From: Nageia nagi
Taxonomy: Eukaryota; Pinophyta
Direction of reading: 5' to 3'
Assembly: GCA_050084985.1 (NCBI GenBank)
Contig: JBITNC010000001.1
Span: 182,342,001 to 182,406,000, forward strand
Length of the DNA stretch: 64,000 nucleotides
Part shown: positions 1 to 10,142 of the stretch, piece by piece
Layout of the letters: every line of letters begins with the position of its first letter
Position numbering within the stretch: the stretch's first letter is position 1
Notes under the pieces: model-generated
Databases searched by the model: none
The model's input: only the letters and a program-made list of their open reading frames with translations
What the model was told of the DNA's origin: nothing
Translations under genes and position numbers: made by a program

Positions 1-503
1 AGACATGAAAAATATAGATTTGACCATATGTTTCATGTAGGATACCATGTTTGGTTGCATATTAGTAAGGATAGGTTACAAGGACCAGCCAAGAAGTTGA
101 AGCCTATATGGTATGGACCATTTGAAATTATGGATCAAGTGAGAATTATTTTTGATTGAATCTACCAACATATATGAACATGTATTTAGTTGTGAATGTG
201 GAATATTTGAAAATGTATGAGCCATCTATGCTAACTGAAGACGAAGTAGGTTTATATCATATTTTACCATCTTTTGATGACTTAGCTCTTAATACTATGG
301 ATGAACTCAAGGAGGATTCCATATTACAAAAGAAGGTTCATGATACAAAAAGAGATGAGATAGAGCTATGGTTGGTTGGATTAAAAGAAAAAAAGCCTAC
401 TAAAGTAAAGTTGATAGATAAGTCTAGAGTTGGAGAGTTGTATTCTTATGTATGTATTATGATACCAAATACCTTCTCATTAGGGAGGTATGATATGAAT
501 TAG
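1..503 (+). pseudogene. Ty3/gypsy pol remnant: integrase C-terminal end
   Basis: This is the 3' end of a Ty3/gypsy polyprotein. Frame 1 from base 1 reads RHEKYRFDHMFHVGYHVWLH, then KLKPIWYGPFEIM. This is the integrase C-terminal pattern in which a basic strand ends in a GPF-like motif. The frame breaks near 150 and continues in another frame with LNLPTYMNMYLVVNVEYLK and YEPSML, followed by an acidic linker and DELKEDSILQKKVHDTKR. That tail is typical of plant Ty3/gypsy polyproteins, and it ends at a TAG at 501. The apparent start at 156 is a TTG inside the old frame, not a real initiation site. The rest of the element lies left of the window, and no LTR could be placed downstream. Confidence 0.8.
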
Positions 504-2289
504 ATCATGTCAAGTTGTTATATGCAGGAGAAATACTCATTCCAAAGGTATCTATGCTTGGAGATAGACCAAAGACTAAAAATGGAGTCGAGCAATGTAT
601 AGAACCACACCACCAATGATGTGCAACCACAAGGGGTCACTATTATAGATTGTAAATACCACATGAGTCCTATGAGGGGGTATTTTTAATTTCAAGTTGA
701 TCTATTGGTATATTAGTAAGTCATTTATAAAGGGAGGGGGTTGGGGTATTTAAAATTAATGAAAACAATATATCCATATTAAATAAGGGGTTGGGGGGAG
801 AGGGGGATGGAAGAATAAGGGGTGAGGTGTTAAAGTGATAGTATGGGAGAGGGTTGGGGAGTGGGTGTTATATTCAATTTTATAGTCTAAATTTATTATA
901 ACTTTAAGTTTTCAAAATATCAACTATCTCAATAACCATTTTATATTTTTTATTTAGCTAATTATAAACTCCTTTGAACTATTTTCTATTATAAATTGTT
1001 ATAAGCAAGATAATTCAAAAAATAATCTATGCATTTTTAAAAATATTATAAAAACATTGATACAAAATATATGAGAACCAAAATATAAATTTTAATGAAT
1101 AAAAAGATTTTATTCATTAAAATATAATAATTTATTATTATAAAATATAATGAATATGAATAAATGCTATCAAACATATTTAATATGTTAGGTTGTTAAA
1201 TCACCATAGGATTTGGGAAGATGGTTTGAGGGAGCATTAATTTATAGCTATGGCATCAACCACCATGCATGGTTGAAATTTGACATCAGTATTGAACATT
1301 TTTGAACTTTAAACATTTTTACACATATATTACCATCAAAAAATACATATATAATAAATAAAAAAATTAAATTCATTAATTTTTTAAAATATATATTTAT
1401 GATATCAATATTTGTATGTTTATCTTATTTAAAATATTTATATATTTTTTAAAATATTTATTTTTAATCCAAAATAATTTTATTATATTATTTATTACAT
1501 TTCAAAGAACATAAAAGAATCTAAGTGTATATTAATAACTATTACAATATTAAAACCTTTATAAAAATTTGTTAACAAGAAGGCTAGCACCATGATACCC
1601 ATTACCAACCATTGTCTAGAAAAACTAAAATGCTAAACTTACTTAGAAACCCTATTTCAAAGTCTTATAAGCAAACCCTAATATAGTCTTGAAGTTGTTT
1701 GGAGACTTGAAGTTTAGCTTTATCATGATCCCCTATTTCATCTTCTCATCTTTTGCATCTCTTACTTAAGTATTTTAGCATTGGATATTTATATTGAGTA
1801 TTTCAACACCTAAAGGTATCATTTAAGTGTGTGAGAGATTACTTTTATCAATTAAGTATTTAAACTTATTGAACATTCCATCCTAATCTCTAGGCTTTTG
1901 ATTATATCAATTGAATAGGCAAGTAGTTGATTAAAACCTTTATTTTTTGGAACTCTATATAACCAATATAGGGGCATCTTCATTTACAATTATTGAATTA
2001 GTTTCCTTGAATTATAATTCAAATGGCATATTGAGGTGTTCATCTAACACCATGTTGAATGCCTTGGGACACCTTTAATTATTTATAAAATATATTGATT
2101 AACCCCCTTGAATTTGCTTTTGAACTTTGTATATTTAACACCTTGAAAATAAAATTACATAATGTTAAGGATAACTTTGAGGTATCTTATCTTTTAATTA
2201 ATGTTTGATCATCATTTGGAAGTAAATTATGTTTAGAACCTTATTAACATATTGCATTGGGAAAACCATGGAGTAGCATTAATTTATAA
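504..2289. other. AT-rich noncoding stretch with a G-rich patch
   Basis: I recognise no gene here. It probably includes the 3' untranslated end of the gypsy fragment to its left. Between about 727 and 868 the top strand has several runs of 4-6 G (GGGAGGGGGTTGGGG near 737, GGGGTTGGGGGGAGAGGGGG near 787). From 900 to 2289 it is AT-rich without recognisable coding. Confidence 0.5.
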
Positions 2290-3275
2290 GGTAATATCCA
2301 ATGTTACCTTACCATGGAGCTTAGGTCTCTAGTTGGAAAATGGAAAGAAATTAGCAATTCAAAAAAATGCCTCCTTGAAAAAAACCCTAAGTCATTTTCA
2401 CCATGTTGGAGAAGGAGAGAGGAGGAGATCTATGGGAGAAGAAATCCTAGCCACCATGTGCATGGAGACCTCTTGATTTGGTGTAAGCATCTATGGATGA
2501 GTTTGTGTATGATTTTGCAGGTTAAAAATGGAGCCTACATGCCATTTTTTTTGGGTATTCTAAACTTGTTGTTGGTCGAGGATGGGAAAAATTGTATGGG
2601 GGTATAAAAAATGTGGTGACTATTATACCCACATTGTGGGAGCTTTTTGGTATTGCAAATCATGATTTTGGGGACTGAGAGAGTGTGTTGGTGAAGTGAG
2701 GGAAGCTCAAAATCAAAATATATCCACTATGGGAGATTTTTGGTGCTTTAAACCTAATTCATAGGTTTCTTTTAGGGGTTTGATGATTAAAAATTGGGAA
2801 AAGAAAGGAGATTAACTATTGGTGGCTTCTAGACTAAATTTTATGGGCTTCAAAATGATTTGGATAGCTTTGGTGGTGAGTTTGTATTTTGAACATGCTT
2901 TTATCATTGTAAGATTTAAGAAAACTAGGAACACTATAGTATTCATGAAATATGATGTTATTTTGAAAATCATTGCAAATAGGAATGTTGGGTATCATTA
3001 TTTTGAATGTATTTTAGTATTTTACTATTTGAGGCATAGTGTATGAAACATTATGATTAAGGAGTATCCTAGCATCATTTTTAGTGATTATTCTTGATAT
3101 TATTATTGTTTTACATTTCATGAGGGTATTAAGTGAACATGTATATGTGTCTTCCATGAGTATTGACTCTATTAGGATGTTGTGTAGCTCATTAGAGGTT
3201 GATTCCATTGGGTTTTCAATTGAGACTTCGAGAGTCTTCATTTTGGTGCAGACTCAAAACCATGTAGTGGTCATT
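2290..3275. other. Unassigned region left of element 1
   Basis: Open frames at 2314-2607, 2819-3046 and 3084-3299 have no domain I recognise, and the last runs across the insertion junction of element 1. The DNA is slightly richer in G than its surroundings. It continues on the far side of element 1 at 21958, since the insertion duplicated AATAG. Confidence 0.35.
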
Positions 3276-3280
3276 AATAG
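3276..3280. repeat. Target site duplication AATAG, left copy
   Basis: AATAG sits directly outside the left LTR and is matched exactly by 21953-21957 directly outside the right LTR. Five bases is the normal duplication made by Ty3/gypsy integrases. Confidence 0.85.
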
Positions 3281-3454
3281 TGTGTATATCAAATTATGAA
3301 CCTAAAATGCAATTTAGACAGATAAATCATTCAACATAATTAATCATGAACATATTCAACAATACACATCAATAATAATAATGATATTATATTCTAAAAT
3401 ATTTGAATACAAAAAGTGAGTTTTTATTGATTTGTTTTAATCAGCATCGAGAAC

Positions 3455-3509
3455 GATCGTTGTGGATCAGTAATGGTCGATAATGGATCAGCAATGATCA
3501 GTGTGGATT
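3455..3509. repeat. 20-bp-period GATC dyad array in the 3' LTR, first block
   Basis: Units begin at 3455 (GATCGTTGTGGATC), 3475 (GGTCGATAATGGATC) and 3496 (GATCAGTGTGGATT). Each is an imperfect GATC-N6-GATC dyad. The other LTR carries the same block from 20997. Confidence 0.7.
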
Positions 3510-4114
3510 GGTAACAATTGAAGCACAAATATGCATTCTCTATGCCATCATTGTGCTCGTTGTAAACTTTTGGCCTCTGTTATCGATCTAGTGAATCACC
3601 ATCGACCCATCTTTGAATCATCGATGATCGGATCTGTAAGCACTAGAGTAATCGTTTCATAGAATTTTGAAATATTTTTGTCTATTCCTTGTTGTTCTCT
3701 TTCATGCTTACTTCTATCGTTCTTTTTTTGTATTGACCCTACACACAGAAAATAAATGAAACATCAAAAGCATACCTGCTCATACATATGAATCAGCAAA
3801 TGAATAACATAATATGGAAATATAATTGATATGAGATTTGCTATTGATCAAGCTTACAATCTTTTGCTAATAATCTCCTGATTTGATTTTGGCAGAGCTT
3901 CGCTATAGTAAAATTGGGTCCCCTTTGTTCACCTATAGAGCTTTAATTTATAAGCTTCAAGGTTTGTTATTCATTTGTTTTGGCGTCACAAGATTCCAAG
4001 TAACCTCCTGAACTAAATTTTGAGGTGTTATTATCTTCCATCTGTATCCATGATTAGAAATTGTATGTATTAGGCTATTCTAGGCTAAGATTTGTCTATT
4101 GCTTAACTATTCTA

Positions 4115-4168
4115 GATCGTCAACGATCCTGAGAGATCATCAATGATCATATCAGATCGTCACCGATT
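4115..4168. repeat. 20-bp-period GATC dyad array in the 3' LTR, second block
   Basis: Three dyads start exactly 20 bp apart: 4115 GATCGTCAACGATC, 4135 GATCATCAATGATC and 4155 GATCGTCACCGATT. The 14-bp units are near-palindromes separated by 6-bp spacers of unrelated sequence. The other LTR has the same array at 21658, 21678 and 21698. Confidence 0.8.
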
Positions 4169-4303
4169 ACTTAAAGATTTTATATTAACATTAGAGTGGT
4201 CGCTCTATGGTCATTTTTTAATGACAAGGGTCGTAAGACCACTTGTTTTATATATGTTCTAAAAGATTGATCCAATAATATAATTTTAAATCTTGTTTAA
4301 TGC

Positions 4304-4310
4304 TTTTATA
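4304..4310 (-). promoter_or_regulatory. TATA-like box in the 3' LTR
   Basis: TATAAAA on the minus strand, about 105 bp inside the LTR in element orientation, and present at the matching place (21847-21853) in the other LTR. That implies a short U3. The start site is not visible. Confidence 0.4.
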
Positions 4311-4413
4311 AGGAGTTATAATTATTTTACTATGATATATATTAGAAAAATACTTGTTTTATTTATTTATTTATTTACTAAATTAAAGATAGGGTTTATT
4401 TTGAGTGTCTACA

Positions 4414-4429
4414 TTTTGCCCCTTTTTTG
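4414..4429 (-). promoter_or_regulatory. Polypurine tract of element 1
   Basis: In element orientation this reads CAAAAAAGGGGCAAAA and abuts the TGTAGACAC start of the 3' LTR. This is the expected place and composition for the plus-strand primer of reverse transcription, and it confirms that the element is read on the minus strand. Confidence 0.8.
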
Positions 4430-4757
4430 AATTATCAACTAAAGATAGGGTTGATAATTTCAAAAAATATATAATGAGAAGCTTTGTTGTTTGATAAAGT
4501 TGATAACTTCAGAAGTGACTATTTTTGGTATGATGATGTATTGAGCTTGTGTGACAGTTGCATGACATTTCTGTTATGTCATTTTGCATGTCTAAGCGCA
4601 CCTATACCGTATAAGTTTTCTTTAGTATATGAATTGTAATAGTATTGTCCTTTGTCCCAACAACGAGGTTTCAAGATGATCTCTTACATCCTGTGATTGA
4701 TTTACCATTTGAGCTCAGACTTAGTCTGATCTATTTTTCATATTTGACTTAGTCAAG

Positions 4758-5223
4758 GATCGTTGACAATCTTTTATGATTGTTAACGATTGTAAAGTGA
4801 TCATTGTAGATTTATATAGTAAAAATACTATCTTTATAATAGTATATTTTGCTATGAATATCTTAATTTCTTGTGTTTAGACTTGTTTTGATAGCAATTT
4901 TAATCATTTTACCCTAGTAAGTTTACTCAATACTAGTCCTTCATGTGCTGATGTATTTGGCAGTCATGTGACATTGGAGCATTTTTCTAGGCAAAAAATA
5001 ATGTGATTTATAATGTGTTCACTTTCACCTTAGTGAACGAAGCTTTTTAATTTTTTGTCTATACACAAATAAATTTTAAGATATTTAAAGAAAAATATAC
5101 TTCATTTTATACATTTTCAAATAATATAAATCATCAACGATTACTTATGAATCATTGTCGATCAACAATCATTATTGATTTCATTCAAATCGTTGATGAT
5201 CGATATAGAGATCACTAACAATC
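4758..5223. repeat. GATC dyad arrays upstream of the mobile-domain gene
   Basis: Two clusters of the LTR motif lie in the inner 3' region. One has units at 4758 (GATCGTTGACAATC), 4778 (GATTGTTAACGATT) and 4799. The other runs 5130-5223, with units at about 5130, 5150, 5167, 5188 and 5210. Spacing in the second is 17-22 bp. Both lie upstream of the antisense gene's first ATG. Confidence 0.6.
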
Positions 5224-5334
5224 CGTGACACGAGGGTTTTTAAAACAAAACAATTTTCATTTTGACTTTTACTTGTCGTTTGCTATTTCAATTTTTGTCC
5301 TTTTCATCTCTTTACTAATTTTTTCGTAAATTAT

Positions 5335-7793
5335 ATGGTGCCACGTAAAAGGATTTCGATAAAGGGCAAATCAATCTCAAAGGAGGTATTTCAACCATCC
5401 ATTTCTTTATTTTTTATTTTTATTTTTGGTATTAGGTTGATAGTAGTAATTTAAATTCTTTATCTATATTAGTAGTATAATGTATATTGTATCAGCATAG
5501 GTTTTTATGGTTTTCATATTCCTTTTATGTATATTTTAAAAACCCTAGCTGAGGGTTTGAGCCTTGGCTATGGTTTTTATATAATTGTCAGTGATTTTGT
5601 CGATCATCAACGATCTCTCAGGATCATCGCCGATTGCAAGGATCGACAATGATCTGTTTGAGTCGTCATAGATCGGTTAACATGATCGATGATGATCCTA
5701 AACAAACTTTTTGCTGTGTTTTTTTTTTTTTTATACTAAAATTTCATGTCTATCTTTTTTAGGTTTTAGAGGTTTTTACTTCTAGGGGTCATTACCCTCA
5801 GATTCTCCATGACCTTAGTGGTCGAGTACCTGACTCAGATCATGCTTTTCTTCATGATGTTGGTTTTGGAGCGGCCCCATATATGGGTCGTATCCAAAAG
5901 GACCTTGCAATTTTAGCTACCCTTTTTGAGAGATGGGATCTAGCGATCAATGCTTTTCATCTACCTATTGGTCCTATTACTATTACATTAGAGGATATCC
6001 ATCACATTTTGAGACTTCCAGTCTAAGGCATGGATATAGTTCTTCTTCAGACTAGAGAGGAGGCTCGACCTTTGGTGAGGGAGCTTTTTGGGGATGATGT
6101 GGTTGAGGAGCTGATGGTTCAGATTCAGGTAGGAGGCCTAATGTATTATCAGTTTTGGTGAGGATTATCAGAGGAGGAGCATCCTACATATCTTCACGTT
6201 ACCTATATTATGGGATGCATCATGTGTTATGGTGCACCAAATACTGGTGGTGGGAGATTTCCTTGGGCTCTAATGGGTGTACTTCATCAGATGATGACTT
6301 TAACGATCACTTTTGCTTGGGCTCCTTCATTATTGGCCCTTATTTACAGAGAGCTTTATTTATTGGTACAGACTCTGAGAGCTACGATAGCTACCACACT
6401 TATTTTATAGGCTTGGGCATATGAGCATATTTATCCTTGCTGGCCTTTAGGATTACCTGATCCTACGTATACCACTTATAGATATCCATCAGGTATTTGA
6501 TGTTGGAGCCATTTATTGGTTATTCCTCACAGAGATGATGTTCGAAGAGATGTTGCCTTCTACAGATAGCTCCTGAGCAATTTGACTCCTGGTTAGATCC
6601 GATGGAGGATTGGTTTACAGATTTCTAATTTTGTTGAGACTAGTTTCCATTTATATGGGACTAGATAGGCTATATTTTTATAGGGTCCTCAAGCAGGTAT
6701 TATGGAGTATTTTCATAATGATTGGTTTCATTGATAGTTTGGTCTCCCTCAGGACATTCCACCTCCACCCCTATGGTATCTTTGTCCAAGGGATGCTCTT
6801 GTATCAAGTGTTTCTATGTTGTCTTATTCACCTATGGTTCTTAGAGCTGGTGAGGATATCCTAGATGAGGATATGCCTGTGGATGATGTGGGTACTTCAG
6901 AGGGTTTTGCATCATGGTGGGATACTAAGCTGGTAGAGTTTTTTGGGAGTGAGATGACCATTGAGTGTCCTACTCAGAGGACTCGAGTGGATACAGCTCC
7001 AGAGGTAGTGACTAAGGAGCTTGTTGGTACTACTAGTGGAGATGATTTTACTATGGTAGATTTTGAGGGTTTTGATGTTGGGGGTACGACTGGAGAGATT
7101 CCAAAGACTGAGGAAGTTAGATTTTAGTAGCCTGAGGTTCCTACTTAGACTACTTTTGAGCGAGGGGAGTCCAATGGGAGGAGTTCTGCTTCTTATGAGG
7201 CTAAGATCGTAGAGCTCCAATATGTGATTAAGGAGCTTCACACCCTTCAGGATGCTTCTACTTTAGAGTTGGTTAGTTTGAGAGGAGATATTGCATCTCT
7301 GAAGACTAAGATGATAGCTCTTAGACATTTTGATAGTGCTCGCATGAGATATAGATCTGAGCGAGATACCCTTTACCGATCTTTGATGGATGCCAATGCT
7401 CGTATTGCTAAGTTATCTGGTGGGGTTGTAGATCCAGGTGTAGGTACTCCCATTCCTTCTATAGACAAGCATGCAGATCAGTTGAGAGAGTGAGATTATT
7501 ATCACAGGGTTGTGGAACTTTGGTTACCTAGTTTCTCGAGATATTTTTCAGATGGTCCTAGTTCACCACCTAGGCCAGCACTAGGGTTTCCTTGTTCACT
7601 AGTTTCAGGTGGTTTAGGTCCTTCTGGGAGTCACGGTCATCATACAACATCAGTTTCTTGATCTCAGTCTACTGCTAGGGGTGTATCTCCTCGGACATAT
7701 GCTATAGGCTTGAGATCTATTACTAGGGATGAAGGTTCTTCAGAGCATCCTGGTGATCCTCATGATGATGTTGTATCTACTGGAGGACATTGA
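5335..7793 (+). pseudogene. Antisense plant mobile domain gene carried in element 1
   Basis: This encodes an aminotransferase-like plant mobile domain protein (PF10536 type), in the opposite direction to gag-pol. Exon 1 is ATG at 5335 to 5385, followed by a GT donor at 5386. A pyrimidine-rich tract ends in AG at 5762, and exon 2 (5763-7793) keeps phase 0. Family landmarks, in order, are FERWDLAINAFHLP then GPITITLEDIHHILRLPV near 5925-6023, TYIMGCIMCYG and an AWAYEHIYP block at 6200-6440, and FGLPQDIPPPP near 6738-6770. An acidic linker and a probable coiled coil (7200-7420) follow. The single frame of 677 codons holds 15 stops and no frameshift: 9 TAG, 5 TGA, 1 TAA, each one C-to-T step from CAG, CGA or CAA. 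Mobile-domain proteins act in gene silencing and nuclear regulation in plants; a role for this copy is inference. Splicing is predicted, not shown. Confidence 0.82.
5602..5697. repeat. GATC dyad array inside the predicted intron
   Basis: Units begin at 5602 (GATCATCAACGATC), 5622 (GATCATCGCCGATT), 5641 (GATCGACAATGATC), 5661 (AGTCGTCATAGATC) and 5684 (GATCGATGATGATC), spaced 20, 19, 20 and 23 bp. The array lies wholly in the intron of the antisense gene and matches the units in the LTRs. Confidence 0.75.
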
Positions 7794-8753
7794 TATTCCA
7801 TTTTTGATGATATATATATATGATGTACTTTTATTTATGGTTATTATGGCTCATGTTGATATGATGATTATGGTGTTATATTTTCTTGATGTACTGCTTA
7901 TATTATTTTTATTGTGTGATGGATAAACTGATGACATGTTATGATATTTCTATGATTCTTGATGTATGATCTTACATTTTCTATATAGATTTGTGATGAA
8001 AATAAGTATGATGTGATATAATGTAGAAAACATAATTGTCTTTTAATTACTTGATGATGAATAGATGTTAATGATAGATGTAATTTTCAGAATGTATGAC
8101 GCATAAATATAATTATGGACTATATGATGTTTAATTTTGAAGATACTTTTTTTTTTTTAAATAATGATAAAATATATATAACATATATCACCAAATTAAT
8201 TTGATTATGTTACTAATCTAAAATTAATTTAATAATAAGTACTATTCTAAAATAATAAATCTAATTTATACTTTTAATAGGTTAAGCTATTTTAAGTTAT
8301 TGATAATGTGAAATAACATAATTTGTTTAAATAACTGATTGATTATAAATTGTGGCTAATTAACCTGTTAATTAATTTAATAATTAATAACATATTTTAT
8401 AAATGATGACAATGGTTTTGTGTGATGTATGCAAACATGGTTTAGATTTGATAACTAATCATTAATATCCTAGTTTCTAATGATAACTTAATAAATCTTT
8501 TAGTACATCATTTAAAAAATGAATTTAAATTTTTATATTGACTTTAGATATTATTTAAAATATCTAAAATATGTATATTAACTTAATTTAATTAAGAATC
8601 ATTATTTTCAAATATTAAATCTTCTAGATTTTAAGATTATTTAAGGACATATTTTTATTAAATTTTTGCAGAATCAGATGCATCATTTTCCGTACTTGGA
8701 AATTTTTTATAATAAACCACTTGACATGGTAAACTAATTCTTTATGGATGTTA
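7794..8753. other. AT-rich noncoding DNA inside element 1
   Basis: After the last in-frame stop of the mobile-domain gene the sequence is low-complexity and AT-rich, with many TGATGAT runs near 7800-8000 and a T-run at 8149. I see no coding capacity. It separates the antisense gene from the hairpin repeats. Confidence 0.5.
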
Positions 8754-9206
8754 TGAACATTAACTTTATCTTGGTCAGGAGAACAATAACTAATCATTCT
8801 TATCCTTTCCAAAGAAAAGCAAATTTTAATAATGTTCAAAGGTAATAGAGACTAATGACGTATGGATGCATATGAACATTAACTTTATCTTGGTTAGGAG
8901 AACAATAAATAATCATTCTTATCCTTACCAAAGAAAAGTAAATTTTTATAATGTTCAAAGGTAATAGGTATATATTAAAACATGGCTTAACATGAAACAA
9001 TAGTGAATTTAGGAATGTATATGAACATTAACTTTATCTTGGTCAAGAGAACAATAACTAATCATTCTTATCTTTCCCAAAGAAAAGCAAATTTTAATAA
9101 TGTTCAAAGGTAGGATGTATATGAACATTAACTTTATCTCGGTCAGGAGAACAATAACTAATCATTCTTATCCTTCCCAAAGAAAAGCAAATTTTAATAA
9201 TGTTCA
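8754..9206 (-). repeat. Four hairpin-ended repeats in the element 1 3' region
   Basis: Four 85-bp copies lie at 8754-8838, 8873-8957, 9022-9106 and 9122-9206. Each begins TGAACATTA and ends TAATGTTCA, a perfect 9-bp inverted repeat, with a conserved interior (GGAGAACAATAACTAATC in most copies). Start-to-start distances are 119, 149 and 100 bp, so spacers vary while units stay the same length. Related units lie at 63568-63771 in element 2. Confidence 0.85.
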
Positions 9207-9570
9207 AAGGTAATATATAATAGTAAAAAATGGGTTTAACAAAATGAAACGAATGATCCTAAACACCAACAAATTATATAATATGAAGGATATTCATTAT
9301 AACAAAAAGATTAAGTGACCTTTTGAATTAATAACCAAGTTATTATAACATCTACCTTATCTTTCTTTATTTCAAGATTTAACAACCTAAGATGATATCA
9401 AACAATATTATTATATGTTGATAAAAAACCTAAAACTCTGTGTGTGTAGTGACATTCATTTCCCTTCTTAGATCATTTGACATAGAATTATATTAGAAAC
9501 ATTAATGAGCTAATCCATCCATATGGAACGTATAGAGGTCCATAGAAAGTTGCTTAACCACCTTGATCCC

Positions 9571-9689
9571 ACTACAACCTTGCTCTACTGCCAGTCAGGC
9601 ATCCATAGCCCTGGTAGAGGATATTGTAATCACCCAAGAATCATTGATATTATGTAATAATTTTTTTTTTTTACCGAATGATTCTTGGG
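9571..9689 (-). other. Paired hairpins conserved with element 2
   Basis: In element orientation hairpin A comes first: AATGATTCTTGGG at 9677-9689 pairs perfectly with CCCAAGAATCATT at 9633-9645 around a homopolymer-rich loop. Hairpin B follows: an outer stem (9624-9630 with 9571-9577, one G:T) and a nested stem GTAGAG/CTCTAC (9614-9619 with 9583-9588) enclosing GGGCTATGGATGCC. Element 2 has the same two hairpins in the same order at 62657-62823, with high identity in hairpin B. No ORF covers it. Confidence 0.8.
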
Positions 9690-10142
9690 TTCGAGATGAA
9701 GCAAATAATAGGATAGATATGTAATTTTTCACTCTTAATATTTCTAAAATAATTTCATTCAAATTCTCTTAGAATTCCTTAATGTATTAAGTGTTTGGAG
9801 TTTTTGATTTTTCTTCAAACATACAAATTTTATGTTTTTCTATCATCTAGGGTATGTCATTTCTTTTAAAAAGAAAAGATAAAGTGAATGTAGTGATAAC
9901 AAGGAGATTATTCTAAGATAACCTTTTCATACATTACACATTTACTGGATAATCACTATTACGATGACATGCAACATATATTTACATCATACAAGGGCAG
10001 GGCACCCACTTGCCAAGTGACCTCTAGATGTTCTCATCTAGGTATATTTTTTAATTTTATAATTTTTATGTATTTTATGATTTTTCTATTTTTTTAGGAT
10101 TTTTTCATTTTTTCTAGGGAATCTATTCGTGACGTGTTCAAA
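9690..10142. other. Noncoding spacer between ORF3 and the hairpins
   Basis: No open frame or repeat is recognisable. It contains short runs of T near 10050-10110 and lies between the ORF3 stop and the conserved hairpins. Confidence 0.45.

Larger units (their letters stand above)
3281..4413 (-). repeat. Element 1 3' LTR (left in the window)
   Basis: It starts TGTGTATATC on the plus strand and ends GTCTACA, so in element orientation it runs TGTAGACACTC to GATATACACA. It matches 20825-21952 along its whole length; the first two bases (TGTG against TG) look like a 2-bp slip. It contains two arrays of 20-bp-spaced GATC dyads (3455-3509 and 4115-4168). Confidence 0.93.

Noticed and set aside
2314-2607. 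Open frame of 97 codons
   Set aside because: No family signature and no supporting context; the frame content looks incidental.
5602-5697. 20-bp array as a CRISPR-like array
   Set aside because: The units are short dyads with 6-bp spacers in plant nuclear DNA; no repeat-spacer structure of the right size and no cas genes.
6912-7241. Minus-strand open frame of 109 codons within the mobile-domain gene
   Set aside because: Opposite-strand shadow of the conserved plus-strand frame; no recognisable domain.
8754-9206. Inverted-repeat units as separate MITE insertions
   Set aside because: All units are the same length, closely spaced, in one orientation and with no target duplications; a tandem array inside the element explains them better.
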